Source: Oscillospiraceae bacterium
Lineage (GTDB): Bacteria; Bacillota; Clostridia; Oscillospirales; Ruminococcaceae
Length of the DNA: 64,000 bases
NCBI GenBank assembly: GCA_022835495.1
Contig: BQOK01000001.1
Location: forward strand, 3,692,699 to 3,756,698
Direction: 5' to 3'
Both the position numbers and the translations under genes were made by a program. Below, in pieces: positions 1 to 7,538 of the stretch; within the stretch, counting starts at the first letter, position 1, and every line of letters begins with the position of its first letter. A model generated the notes under the pieces. That model did no database searches and had not been told where the DNA came from. It was given only the letters and a program-made list of their open reading frames with translations.

Positions 1-599
1 CAGGCTGCAAAACACACCAGCGCCCCCAGCATGACGGCCAGCGAAAACACATATCCGTCCAGCGCCTCAAACACGCGCCGCTTTGCAAACAGCACATAAG
101 CTGCGCTGCACACGCTGCTGAGCAGGGCAAAGGCCAGCCCTTTGACCCCAAATGCCGCCCCCCGCAGATCCAGCGTAAGGAAAAGCCCCGCCAGCATAGC
201 CGCCAGGCACAGCCACTGAGCCAGGCGCAGCCGCATTTTATACAGCGCCGCGCTTAACAGCCCCACCCAGATTGGGTAAATGAAATAAAGCAGTTCACTC
301 ACGCTGGCCGATAGGTATTTCATGGCCGTGAAAAGGTTCAGGGTAATGCCCGCAAACAGCGTGCCCCCTACCCCGGCGGCCAGTGCCAGTGTGCCCCACC
401 GGCCTCGGGGAAGCGCGCGAAGCCGGCCCCGCAGGGCAAGCTGCCCACCCAGCAAAAGGACCGCCAGCAAGAACCGGTAATACAAAATCTGCTCCATTTG
501 GGCACCCTCGGCATAGGCGAATTTCAAGAGGATGGGCGTCATCCCATAGCCCACCGCCGAAAGCAGCACCAGCCCCACGCCCCTGGCCCGCGCGCTCAC
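1..599 (-). CDS. DMT (EamA) family permease, partial
   Basis: The gene begins at a GTG (597-599) that overlaps the stop of the upstream TIM-barrel gene in a GTGA junction, and it runs off the left edge, so its C-terminus is missing. The visible part is a chain of hydrophobic helices with the drug/metabolite transporter pattern, including a segment near residues 100-115 with Y-F-I-Y-P-I-W and an Ala/Gly-rich helix that follows. EamA proteins export or import small metabolites across the inner membrane. Tight coupling to the frl genes suggests it moves an Amadori compound, lysine or a breakdown product; that is inference from position only. Confidence 0.75.
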   Translation of the reverse strand, partial: MSARARGVGLVLLSAVGYGMTPILLKFAYAEGAQMEQILYYRFLLAVLLLGGQLALRGRLRALPRGRWGTLALAAGVGGTLFAGITLNLFTAMKYLSASVSELLYFIYPIWVGLLSAALYKMRLRLAQWLCLAAMLAGLFLTLDLRGAAFGVKGLAFALLSSVCSAAYVLFAKRRVFEALDGYVFSLAVMLGALVCFAA

Positions 600-1429
600 C
601 CGGGCGCCGGCGCAAAGCCGTTTTCGCGCAGCCAGCAAAGGGCCCGCGCCGCTGTGCGGCCCGGCTGCAGAAAATACCGCTCGTGCATGATCTCCAGCGA
701 CACACAGCCTTGATACCCCCATGCCTCCAGCAGCCTGAGCTGGCCTGCTAAATCAATCACGCCCTCCCCGGGCACCAGGTGCCCGCCGGGCATGCCGTCC
801 ACCAGGTGCACATGGGCCGGGCAATGCCCGAACGCCGCCATAAAGTCCCCGAGCCCTTCGCCCACCCGGGCCAGCATATCCAGGTCCGCCATGGGCTGCA
901 GCCAGGCGCCGCCCTCCGCGGCTTCTGCCAGTGTTTTAAGCTGGGCGCAGGTAATCGCCAGATTTGTGGTGGCGGCGGTAAGGTGCTCTAAAAGCAGCCC
1001 TACGCCCCTCTGCCGCCCGTACCCGCTCAGTTCGTGCAGCGCCTCGGCGCTTCGGCTGAACGCTTCGGCCGGCGGCCGGTCCCGGTAGCCCTGCCCCGGG
1101 GTTACGAGTACCTTTGGAATATTCATTTCCGCGGCTGCGTCGATGGCCAGGCGCAGATACTCCATGCTGCGCCTGCGGGCGGCCGGTTCTTCAGCCGCAA
1201 TGTTGACGGGATAGGCACACTGCTCGGGTGTCAGGCACACGGCTGTGAGCCCCGCCGCCCGCATGGCCGCGGCCTTTGCCCGCAGGGTTGCGGGGGTTTC
1301 GTCGCACAAATACAGGTGGGGCGCCCCGGCCCACACCTCAACGTACTTCACGTCCAGCCGCTGCATATCACTCAAAAAGCGTTCAAATGGATAGAGCGGA
1401 TACCAAAAATTCCCCAGCGCAAATTTCAT
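596..1429 (-). CDS. Sugar epimerase-like TIM barrel (FrlC-like)
   Basis: 277 residues, the length of fructoselysine 3-epimerase FrlC of Escherichia coli, and the same order of motifs: E-V-W-A-G-A-P-H near 30, a C-L-T-P-E-Q segment, a long M-E-Y-L-R-L-A helix, L-L-L-E-H-L near 145, and H-V-H-L-V-D-G near 208 followed by H-L-V-P-G-E-G. These acidic and histidine residues line the metal site of the xylose-isomerase-like (AP endonuclease 2) fold. FrlC interconverts fructoselysine and psicoselysine, feeding FrlD and FrlB. Placement as the sixth gene of an frl operon supports this. Substrate not proven; another ketose epimerase is possible. Confidence 0.75.
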   Translation of the reverse strand: MKFALGNFWYPLYPFERFLSDMQRLDVKYVEVWAGAPHLYLCDETPATLRAKAAAMRAAGLTAVCLTPEQCAYPVNIAAEEPAARRRSMEYLRLAIDAAAEMNIPKVLVTPGQGYRDRPPAEAFSRSAEALHELSGYGRQRGVGLLLEHLTAATTNLAITCAQLKTLAEAAEGGAWLQPMADLDMLARVGEGLGDFMAAFGHCPAHVHLVDGMPGGHLVPGEGVIDLAGQLRLLEAWGYQGCVSLEIMHERYFLQPGRTAARALCWLRENGFAPAPG

Positions 1430-1435
1430 AAGGCC

Positions 1436-2272
1436 TCACCCCTTGGTGCTGCCTGCGGTCAGCCCACGGATAAACTGCTTTTGCAGGCAGAGAAACAGGA
1501 TTACCAGCGGCACCGACACGATCACCATACCCGCAATGAGCACCGTCCAGTTGGTTGTGGTGAAAGATTTCATGTTCATAAGCCCTACGGGGATGGTTTT
1601 CAGGTCGTCACTCTCCAGCAGCACCAGCGAAAACATCAGGTCGTTCCACACCGCCCGCACGCAGATAATGACCGCCGAGCCCAAAATAGGTTTTGACAGC
1701 GGCAGGATGATGCGCCCGAAAATGCCCCACGCGCCGCAGCCGTCCAGCACTGCCGATTCCTCAATCTCCTTGCTGATGGTGATGAAATATCCACGGATTA
1801 AAAAGGTGGCAAAGGGGATGCGGAATGCGCTGTTGATCAGGATCACTGCAAAGCGGGTATTGTAGATACCCAGTGCATTGCACATCTGATACTGGGCGAT
1901 CAGGCTGGCCTGGGGCGCGAGCATCAGCCCGCTCACGATGAACATGAGCCAGAAGGTGCGGCTTTTGAATTTGTAGCGCGCCAGCGCGAATGCGGACATG
2001 CTGCTCACCAGGGTAGATAGCAGCGTTGCCCCGGCCGTGACCAGGATGCTGTTGAACATATATTTGCCGATGCCCGCCTTCCAGGCCGCCAGATAATTTT
2101 CAAATCTCCACTCCACCGGCAGCTTCCAGGGGTCCAAAAACAACTCCTTGTTGGTCTTGAAGCCGGTGAGCACCAGCCAGGCCAGCGGCGCCAGAATCAG
2201 CAGTGCGAACACTGCGAACAGCACCAGCGCCAGTACCTGGCCGGGAGTCGGTCTTTTCCGTCTTTTTTTCAT
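1436..2272 (-). CDS. frlM: ABC sugar permease, MalG type (FrlM-like)
   Basis: 278 residues with a basic N-terminus, six predicted membrane helices and the EAA loop E-E-S-A-V-L-D-G-C near 187-195, which docks the ATPase subunit. This is the MalG/UgpE type of inner-membrane permease. It lies 10 bases after the MalF-type partner and both follow the binding protein, as in Bacillus subtilis frlNMO. No ATPase is encoded in the operon; Bacillus uses the shared ATPase MsmX for this importer, and the same arrangement is likely here. Assignment to Amadori compounds rests on the frlB and frlD neighbours. Confidence 0.85.
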   Translation of the reverse strand: MKKRRKRPTPGQVLALVLFAVFALLILAPLAWLVLTGFKTNKELFLDPWKLPVEWRFENYLAAWKAGIGKYMFNSILVTAGATLLSTLVSSMSAFALARYKFKSRTFWLMFIVSGLMLAPQASLIAQYQMCNALGIYNTRFAVILINSAFRIPFATFLIRGYFITISKEIEESAVLDGCGAWGIFGRIILPLSKPILGSAVIICVRAVWNDLMFSLVLLESDDLKTIPVGLMNMKSFTTTNWTVLIAGMVIVSVPLVILFLCLQKQFIRGLTAGSTKG

Positions 2273-2282
2273 GGTGCGCCCC

Positions 2283-3161
2283 CTAGTCTGTTTTCAGGTC
2301 ATAGTGCTTGATCTGAAAAATGGCGATCAGGCTGGTGACCAAAAACACAAAAAATGCCACAGCGGAGGCATAGCCCATCTCATCATTGCGAAAGCCCGCC
2401 CGGTACAGCATGGAACCCAGGGTTTCGGTGGCACGCCCCGGGCCGCCGCCGGTCATCACCCACACCTCGTCAAACACCTTGATGGAGCCGGTCATGGTAA
2501 CGATCATGTTCACCATGAGCATCTCCCGAATCTGGGGCAATGTAATGCTGAAAAATTTGCGCACCGGGCCCACGCCGTCCAGCTCGGCGGCTTCATATAA
2601 TTGGGCGGGGATGTTCTGCATGGCCACCAAAAACAGGATCAGCGTGTAGCCGATGTACTGCCACTGTGATACCGCCACCACGGCCCAGATGGCGCTGGAC
2701 GCGCTGCCCAGCAGGTCCACGCCGGACGCATCGAGGCCCAAAAGTTCCAGCAGCGGGTTTACCAAACCGATCAGGGGGTTATAAATGATCTGGAACATGA
2801 TCCCCGTGACCGTGACCATAAGCAGGCTGGGCAGAAAGTAGACCGTGCGGAAAAAAGGCTGGAACCTGCGCATGAATTTTTCTTCCAGCGCGGCGGCCAT
2901 CACCAGCGACAGCCCGATCTGAAACACCACCGACACCGCCATAAACACCAGATTGTTAAAAATTGCGGTGCGGAATACCTCGTCGCCGAACATCTTTATG
3001 TAATTGGCCGCTCCCACGAACCTGCGCTGCGTGGAAAAGGCCGACCACTGGAACAGGCTGTTCACAAAGTTCAAAATCACCGGGAAGTACAGGAACACCG
3101 TGATGATCAGGACTGTGGGCAGCATGAACAGCACGATGTCCCGCCGTCTTTGTCGTTTCAT
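2283..3161 (-). CDS. frlN: ABC sugar permease, MalF/UgpA type (FrlN-like)
   Basis: 292 residues starting M-K-R-Q-R-R-R-D-I, a positive-inside N-terminus, then six helices. The EAA loop reads Y-E-A-A-E-L-D-G-V-G-P near 190-200. This is the MalF/UgpA partner of the next gene; the two form the transmembrane channel of a carbohydrate importer. It starts 73 bases downstream of the binding protein gene, a normal gap after a highly expressed lipoprotein. Function as an Amadori-compound importer is inferred from the operon. Confidence 0.85.
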   Translation of the reverse strand: MKRQRRRDIVLFMLPTVLIITVFLYFPVILNFVNSLFQWSAFSTQRRFVGAANYIKMFGDEVFRTAIFNNLVFMAVSVVFQIGLSLVMAAALEEKFMRRFQPFFRTVYFLPSLLMVTVTGIMFQIIYNPLIGLVNPLLELLGLDASGVDLLGSASSAIWAVVAVSQWQYIGYTLILFLVAMQNIPAQLYEAAELDGVGPVRKFFSITLPQIREMLMVNMIVTMTGSIKVFDEVWVMTGGGPGRATETLGSMLYRAGFRNDEMGYASAVAFFVFLVTSLIAIFQIKHYDLKTD

Positions 3162-3234
3162 CCTTCACCTCGTTCAGTTTCAAAAGGAAAGGGCGGGGGG
3201 CGCCCGGCACCCCGCCCCTTGGGGAGGGCTTGGG

Positions 3235-4554
3235 TCAGCCCTGGCTGTCGCGCACCTCTTTGGCAGCTGCCTGCACGCTCTTCATGGCCTCGGCAGGGTC
3301 CTTGCCGCCCAGGCAATCCGATACGGCGGTCATAAACGCGTCGGCCACCTTGGCCTCCACGTCGGTATCCAGCCAGGCCGCGATCCCTTTGTACTGGTTG
3401 ACCATATCGATGGCCTCCACCAGGCGGGCGGAGCTGTTGTTCTCATCGATGCCGCCGATGATGGGGTTCGGCAGGCCGGTTTCCTGGGTCATTTTGTAGG
3501 CCTGCTCCTTGGTGGTCAGGAATTTTACAAACTCCACTGCCATGTCGGGGGCTTGGGTCTTGGCAGAGATGGCATATGCCTCAGCGCCGCCGGTGATGTA
3601 GTCGGCGCTGCCTCCCGCGCCGGCGATGGGCGGAACTTTAAAAAAGCCCCAATCCTCCGCACAATTCTCCTCGTAAATGGAGAATTGGCTGGTGGCGTCC
3701 ACAATCATGGCGCCCTGCCCCGCACAGAACTGCTCGCGCGCCTGGTAATAATCCACGCTGAGCACATTGGGGCTGAAATACCCTTTGGTCTGCAGGTCCA
3801 CAATGCTTTGCAGCGCCTGGATGTAGCCCGGGTCGGTAAATTCCCCCACGGCGGGGTTGTAATCGTTCATTTTTGTGTCGTACGGTACGCACAGCTGGTT
3901 AAAAGTGCCGCTGTACCAGGCGCCGTACCAGGTTTGCGCGTTCCCAAACAAAAGCGGGGTTTCGCCGTTCTGCTTCAGGGTTTCACAGATGTTTAAAAAC
4001 TCCTCGTAGGTCTTTGGCTCTGAAAGGCTGTATTTTTCAAAGATTGCCTTGTTGTACAAAATGAACATAGCGCTGTAGCGGAAGGGAATGCTGTGGTTGC
4101 GTCCCTCGTATACCCCCGTTTCCAGCACCGCGGGCAAAAAACCGCTCTGCCAAGCGGGATCGGCGTCAAGGTAGCTGGTCACATCCAGGGTCAGGCCCGC
4201 GCGGTCGAACTTGCGCTGAAATTCGCCCGGCCAGGTAAAGAAAATGTCGGGCAGTTCCCCCCCGGCAATGACCCGGAGCTTATCCTTGATCTGCTCATCG
4301 CTCACCGACTCCATCTGAATGGTGACGCCCGGATGCAGGGCCTCAAAGTCCCGGATGGCCTGTTCAAAATAGGGGCGGTAATTGTCCTCGGGATACTTGT
4401 TCAAAAAGGTCAGGGTAACAGGCTGGCCCCCAGCTCCGTCGGCGCCTGCCGTCGATCCCCCGGTGCTGGCGGGCGCCGCGGGTTTTCCTGTGCAGCCGAA
4501 CAAAAGGCAGCTCGTAAACAGCGCCAAAGCCAGCACAAACGCGATCTTTTTCAT
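3235..4554 (-). CDS. frlO: Sugar-binding lipoprotein (FrlO-like)
   Basis: 439 residues. The signal peptide ends in a lipobox L-F-G-C (cysteine 21), so the mature protein is a lipoprotein on the outer face of the membrane. The body has the family 1 extracellular solute-binding pattern (F-L-N-K-Y-P-E-D-N start, P-D-I-F-F-T-W-P, then the closing lobe with P-F-R-Y-S-A-M). It should deliver fructoselysine-type ligands to the two permeases downstream. AGGAGG lies before the ATG. A short Ser/Ala/Gly linker follows the lipobox. Ligand identity is inferred from neighbours. Confidence 0.85.
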   Translation of the reverse strand: MKKIAFVLALALFTSCLLFGCTGKPAAPASTGGSTAGADGAGGQPVTLTFLNKYPEDNYRPYFEQAIRDFEALHPGVTIQMESVSDEQIKDKLRVIAGGELPDIFFTWPGEFQRKFDRAGLTLDVTSYLDADPAWQSGFLPAVLETGVYEGRNHSIPFRYSAMFILYNKAIFEKYSLSEPKTYEEFLNICETLKQNGETPLLFGNAQTWYGAWYSGTFNQLCVPYDTKMNDYNPAVGEFTDPGYIQALQSIVDLQTKGYFSPNVLSVDYYQAREQFCAGQGAMIVDATSQFSIYEENCAEDWGFFKVPPIAGAGGSADYITGGAEAYAISAKTQAPDMAVEFVKFLTTKEQAYKMTQETGLPNPIIGGIDENNSSARLVEAIDMVNQYKGIAAWLDTDVEAKVADAFMTAVSDCLGGKDPAEAMKSVQAAAKEVRDSQG

Positions 4555-4579
4555 AGTTTTCCTCCTTTTTATGTGGGTT

Positions 4580-5452
4580 TCACAGCGGTCTTATTTCGCC
4601 CAGCGCAGCCAAATCCGCCGGCATACCGAACCCCAAACTGCCCCGCCGGCACACATTTTTGCCGGCAAAAGCGCTGGCGGCCCGCATTGCCCCTTGCACA
4701 TCCGGCGCGCCGTGCGTTTGCACATCTTTAAACCAGTTCACCAAAAACGCCGCCCAGAACGAATCGCCCGCGCCCATCGTATCCACTGCCTGCACAGGCA
4801 GGGCGGGCTCTGTATAAAACTGGCCGCCGGCCAGCACCAGCGAGCCTTCTGCCCCCAAGGTAGCCACGGCTGTGCCGCAGCCAAAGCTGCAGGCCCGGCG
4901 CAGAACGGCGCGGGCGGCCTCCCCGGTTTCGCAATGCCCACAGCTGAAAAGGCCAAACGAGGCCAGGGGGCAGAGCTCCTTCATTTCTTCTTCCGTGAAA
5001 TCGTCGTTGAAATCATAGCACAGCGGGATCTTTGTGCCTGCCAATGCGGCAAGGTCCTCCCGCCGCAGGCGCGAGGCATAACTGGCGCAGATCAGGTCGT
5101 GGCAGGCGGCATAAGCAAGGTCTTCCGGTCCGCATCGCACGGGGTACAGGTCTGTCACGCCGTTTTTGCTGATGCCGGTGAAAATCCGCTCGCCCTTTAT
5201 AAGCTCCACCAAGGCAAAATTGCTCTGCCCCTGCTTAAACCGGCTGCGGGTAAGATCGATGCCTTTTTCCCTGCACAGGCGGGCCAGCAACTTACCCGCC
5301 TGGTCGCTGCCCAGCACGCCCATAAAAGAGCTCTCCGCTCCCAGCTCCCGGGCATACCAGGCCACATTCAGCTCATTGCCGCCCGGGTACATCCTGCGCT
5401 CAAAGGCGTATACGTCCACAAGGCCCACGCCCACAGCCAGCAATTTGGGCAA
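4580..5452 (-). CDS. frlD: PfkB-family kinase, probable fructoselysine 6-kinase
   Basis: About 290 residues from a TTG at 5450-5452, which has an AGGGGG/GGAGGG stretch just upstream and gives the N-terminus M-P-K-L-L-A-V-G-V-G-L-V-D. A longer frame up to 5509 would overlap frlB by 40 bases and lacks a site. Ribokinase-family signatures are present: P-G-G-N-E-L-N-V-A near the start and D-T-M-G-A-G-D-S-F near the end, where the last Asp is the catalytic base. FrlD phosphorylates fructoselysine at O6. It directly follows frlB, which acts on its product. Confidence 0.88.
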   Translation of the reverse strand: MPKLLAVGVGLVDVYAFERRMYPGGNELNVAWYARELGAESSFMGVLGSDQAGKLLARLCREKGIDLTRSRFKQGQSNFALVELIKGERIFTGISKNGVTDLYPVRCGPEDLAYAACHDLICASYASRLRREDLAALAGTKIPLCYDFNDDFTEEEMKELCPLASFGLFSCGHCETGEAARAVLRRACSFGCGTAVATLGAEGSLVLAGGQFYTEPALPVQAVDTMGAGDSFWAAFLVNWFKDVQTHGAPDVQGAMRAASAFAGKNVCRRGSLGFGMPADLAALGEIRPL

Positions 5453-5469
5453 AGCCCTCCGCCCCCTTT

Positions 5470-6447
5470 TCAGTATTTTACATGCCACATATAGCGGCGG
5501 CTCATCCAATCGTGTTTGCGGGCCGCGGCAAGCTTGTCCAGGATCAGCCGCTGCGCCGCATCCAGCACAAAATGATTGAAGTATTCACACACTGCGTCGT
5601 TCATGCGGTTGATGCCCAGCTCTTTGGCGTCCACCACCGTAATGCGGCCGCCGTATTGCTGCAAAAAGCCCAGAGCACGCTCATCCACCGGGCGGTTGCG
5701 CCCCTCGGTCAAAAACACCACAAAGGGCGCCTGCCGGTCCACGATCTCAAAGGGTCCGTGGAAAAATTCGCCGGTGTTGATGAGCGGGGCGTTGATCCAC
5801 TGCATCTCCATCAGGCTGCAGATGGAAAATCCATATCCTACCCCCAGGGCGGGGCCGCCCGCAAGGATATTGATCAGCCCGTCCTGCTGATGTTGGGCGG
5901 CAAACTGTTCGGCGCGGGGAGCAAAATAGCGCTGGGCATCCTCTGTGATATCGTCCAGCATGGCAAATGCCTGCATCGCCTGCTCATAGTGGGGGTAATC
6001 CTCCAACTGATGCAAAAGCTCAAAGGCCAGCTGAAGCGCCGGGGCGGCGTTGCTTTCCATATACCTGGTACCGCTTTTTGCAATGCTTTTGAAGGGGACT
6101 ACGTAGTCCGCGATTTTTGCCATGCGCGCCTCAGGGTTGCCGCAGAACGAGATGGTGCAGGCTCCGGCATCCTTCGCCGTTTGGCAGGCGTCTTCGGTTT
6201 CGGGGGTGCCCATCAGAGAGCAAAAAACAGCAATGGAGTTTTTCGTGAGGCTTTTGGGGGCTGCATGCACAAATTCGTTCGCCGTGTAATGCCCCACCTT
6301 CAAGGTCCTGCTCTCGCGTTCCAGCAGGTAGCGGGCCGGATATAGTGCCAGCAGCGAACCACCACAGGCTACAAAATATACCCCGTCCACCTTCCCCCGC
6401 GTTTTGCTCTTCGCCGCGATGTCTGTCACAATGTCTTTTACGTTCAT
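5470..6447 (-). CDS. frlB: Fructoselysine-6-phosphate deglycase (SIS domain)
   Basis: 325 residues from the ATG at 6447, which sits 8 bases after AGGAGG; an in-frame ATG 21 bases earlier lacks such spacing. Two SIS domains are visible: V-Y-F-V-A-C-G-G-S near 25 and the second with G-E-F-F-H-G-P-F-E-I-V near 230. The C-terminal tail R-R-Y-M-W-H-V-K-Y is typical of FrlB (Bacillus YurP). The enzyme splits fructoselysine 6-phosphate into glucose 6-phosphate and lysine. First gene of the operon, directly under a consensus promoter with a palindromic operator. Confidence 0.92.
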   Translation of the reverse strand: MNVKDIVTDIAAKSKTRGKVDGVYFVACGGSLLALYPARYLLERESRTLKVGHYTANEFVHAAPKSLTKNSIAVFCSLMGTPETEDACQTAKDAGACTISFCGNPEARMAKIADYVVPFKSIAKSGTRYMESNAAPALQLAFELLHQLEDYPHYEQAMQAFAMLDDITEDAQRYFAPRAEQFAAQHQQDGLINILAGGPALGVGYGFSICSLMEMQWINAPLINTGEFFHGPFEIVDRQAPFVVFLTEGRNRPVDERALGFLQQYGGRITVVDAKELGINRMNDAVCEYFNHFVLDAAQRLILDKLAAARKHDWMSRRYMWHVKY

Positions 6448-6476
6448 CTCTGCTCCCTCCTCTTTCATTTTAAAAG

Positions 6477-6499
6477 ACGTATTAACTCGTATTAATACG
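6477..6499. promoter_or_regulatory. Operator, likely for the GntR/UTRA regulator
   Basis: A 12-bp perfect palindrome CGTATTAATACG (6488-6499) begins 10 bases after the -10 hexamer of the frl promoter, over the start of transcription, and a direct half copy ACGTATTAA lies next to it at 6477-6485. A dimeric repressor bound here would block the promoter. The neighbouring GntR/UTRA gene is the natural candidate; its binding was not tested. Confidence 0.65.
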
Positions 6500-6509
6500 T
6501 TACAATCTC

Positions 6510-6537
6510 ATTATAGCTTGTTTGCAGTTTCTGTCAA
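6510..6537 (-). promoter_or_regulatory. SigmaA promoter of the frl operon
   Basis: On the minus strand a perfect -35 TTGACA (6537-6532) and a perfect -10 TATAAT (6515-6510) are separated by 16 bases. The frlB start lies about 60 bases downstream. A consensus promoter is expected to be strong unless repressed, which fits the operator just downstream of it. Confidence 0.85.
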
Positions 6538-6605
6538 TATTAATTGTATTTTTCTTCATTTGTTCTATTTTTTGTGCAATTATGCTGTGCAAAACCACAA
6601 AAAAA

Positions 6606-6629
6606 CAGGGCCGGCATTTGCCGGTCCTG
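6606..6629 (-). terminator. Rho-independent terminator of the GntR gene
   Basis: Read on the minus strand, a G+C-rich stem CAGGaCCGGC / GCCGGcCCTG with an AAAT loop is followed by seven T residues, 13 bases after the stop codon of the regulator gene. It separates the regulator from the frl promoter. Confidence 0.85.
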
Positions 6630-6641
6630 CAAAAATGGCTG

Positions 6642-7364
6642 TTAAACGTAATATTGAAAGATTTCCGGAAGGTCCACCCGCACCGCCTGTTCGGCCAAAT
6701 GGAGCGGTGTTCCCGCCTGGTCGAACACCTCGCTGCGGTTGAACAGCAGCGGGGCGCTCTGGGCCACACCCAGCCAGCGCACATGTTCGGCCCCCGCCCG
6801 GCACACCCCCACCACCATGCGGCTCTGTGCTGCGGTGATCTGGTATTTCTGCGCCAGCAGCCGGTAAAGCGAACCGCTCAGTTCCTCCCGCATCAAAAAG
6901 GAAAAAGACTCCGGGAAATAGTTCGTTTCGATCACAAGGGGAATCTCATCCACCAGGCGCAGGCGTTTCAGCCGAAGCACCCGCTCGCCCGGCGCAAGGC
7001 CCAGAAAAGCCGCTTGCTGCGCGTTTGGCTCACACAGCTGCAGGTCCATCAGCTTTGCGCCGGCTGTGCGGCCCTGCATCTCGCAGATGGCCGTAAAACT
7101 GCGGCTGACGCGCACATTGCTCTGGATTGGGTGGCTGGACACAAAGGTCCCCTTGCCTTGCAGGCGCACCAACAACCCGTCCTCCACCAGGCGGGAGATC
7201 GCGTTGCGCACTGTAACGCGGCTTACCCCATATTTTTCGCTGAGCTGTGCCTCGGAGGGGATGCGGTCCCCCACGGCCCAAATCCCGCTCTCGATCTCCT
7301 GCCGCAGCGCATTCTCCACCTGTTTGTGCAGCAGCGCGGTATTGGCTAAATCTTGATTCTGCAT
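6642..7364 (-). CDS. frlR: GntR-family regulator with UTRA domain (FrlR-like)
   Basis: 240 residues from the ATG at 7364, 8 bases after AGGGG; the frame is open 24 codons further upstream without a site. A winged-helix GntR domain fills residues 1-75 (I-P-S-E-A-Q-L-S-E-K-Y-G-V-S-R-V-T-V-R is the recognition helix region) and a UTRA ligand domain follows (from about 90, with V-I-E-T-N-Y-F-P near 155). FrlR of Bacillus represses frl and responds to fructosamine 6-phosphates; the operon next to this gene points to the same role here. Confidence 0.85.
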   Translation of the reverse strand: MQNQDLANTALLHKQVENALRQEIESGIWAVGDRIPSEAQLSEKYGVSRVTVRNAISRLVEDGLLVRLQGKGTFVSSHPIQSNVRVSRSFTAICEMQGRTAGAKLMDLQLCEPNAQQAAFLGLAPGERVLRLKRLRLVDEIPLVIETNYFPESFSFLMREELSGSLYRLLAQKYQITAAQSRMVVGVCRAGAEHVRWLGVAQSAPLLFNRSEVFDQAGTPLHLAEQAVRVDLPEIFQYYV

Positions 7365-7428
7365 CCTTTTCACCCCTCTGCTCCGCTGAACCTGCGGCAG
7401 CTCCGTTGTTCTAAGAGCATAGTGAACA

Positions 7429-7472
7429 GTTATCACTTAAAACATGATAACACGTTTTATGCATTTTTTCAA
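7429..7472 (-). promoter_or_regulatory. Promoter of the GntR gene with inverted repeat
   Basis: Minus strand: TTGAAA (7472-7467), 17 bases, TATCAT (7449-7444). An inverted repeat GTTATCA-N9-TGATAAC (7429-7451) covers the -10 hexamer and the start site. It does not match the palindrome upstream of frlB, so either autoregulation uses a different site or another regulator acts here. Confidence 0.55.
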
Positions 7473-7538
7473 TGTCTTTTGCCCTTTGCTCCTAAAAAAC
7501 GGCGCTCTGCCCGCCAAGCCTTGCTCACAGCGGCAGAA

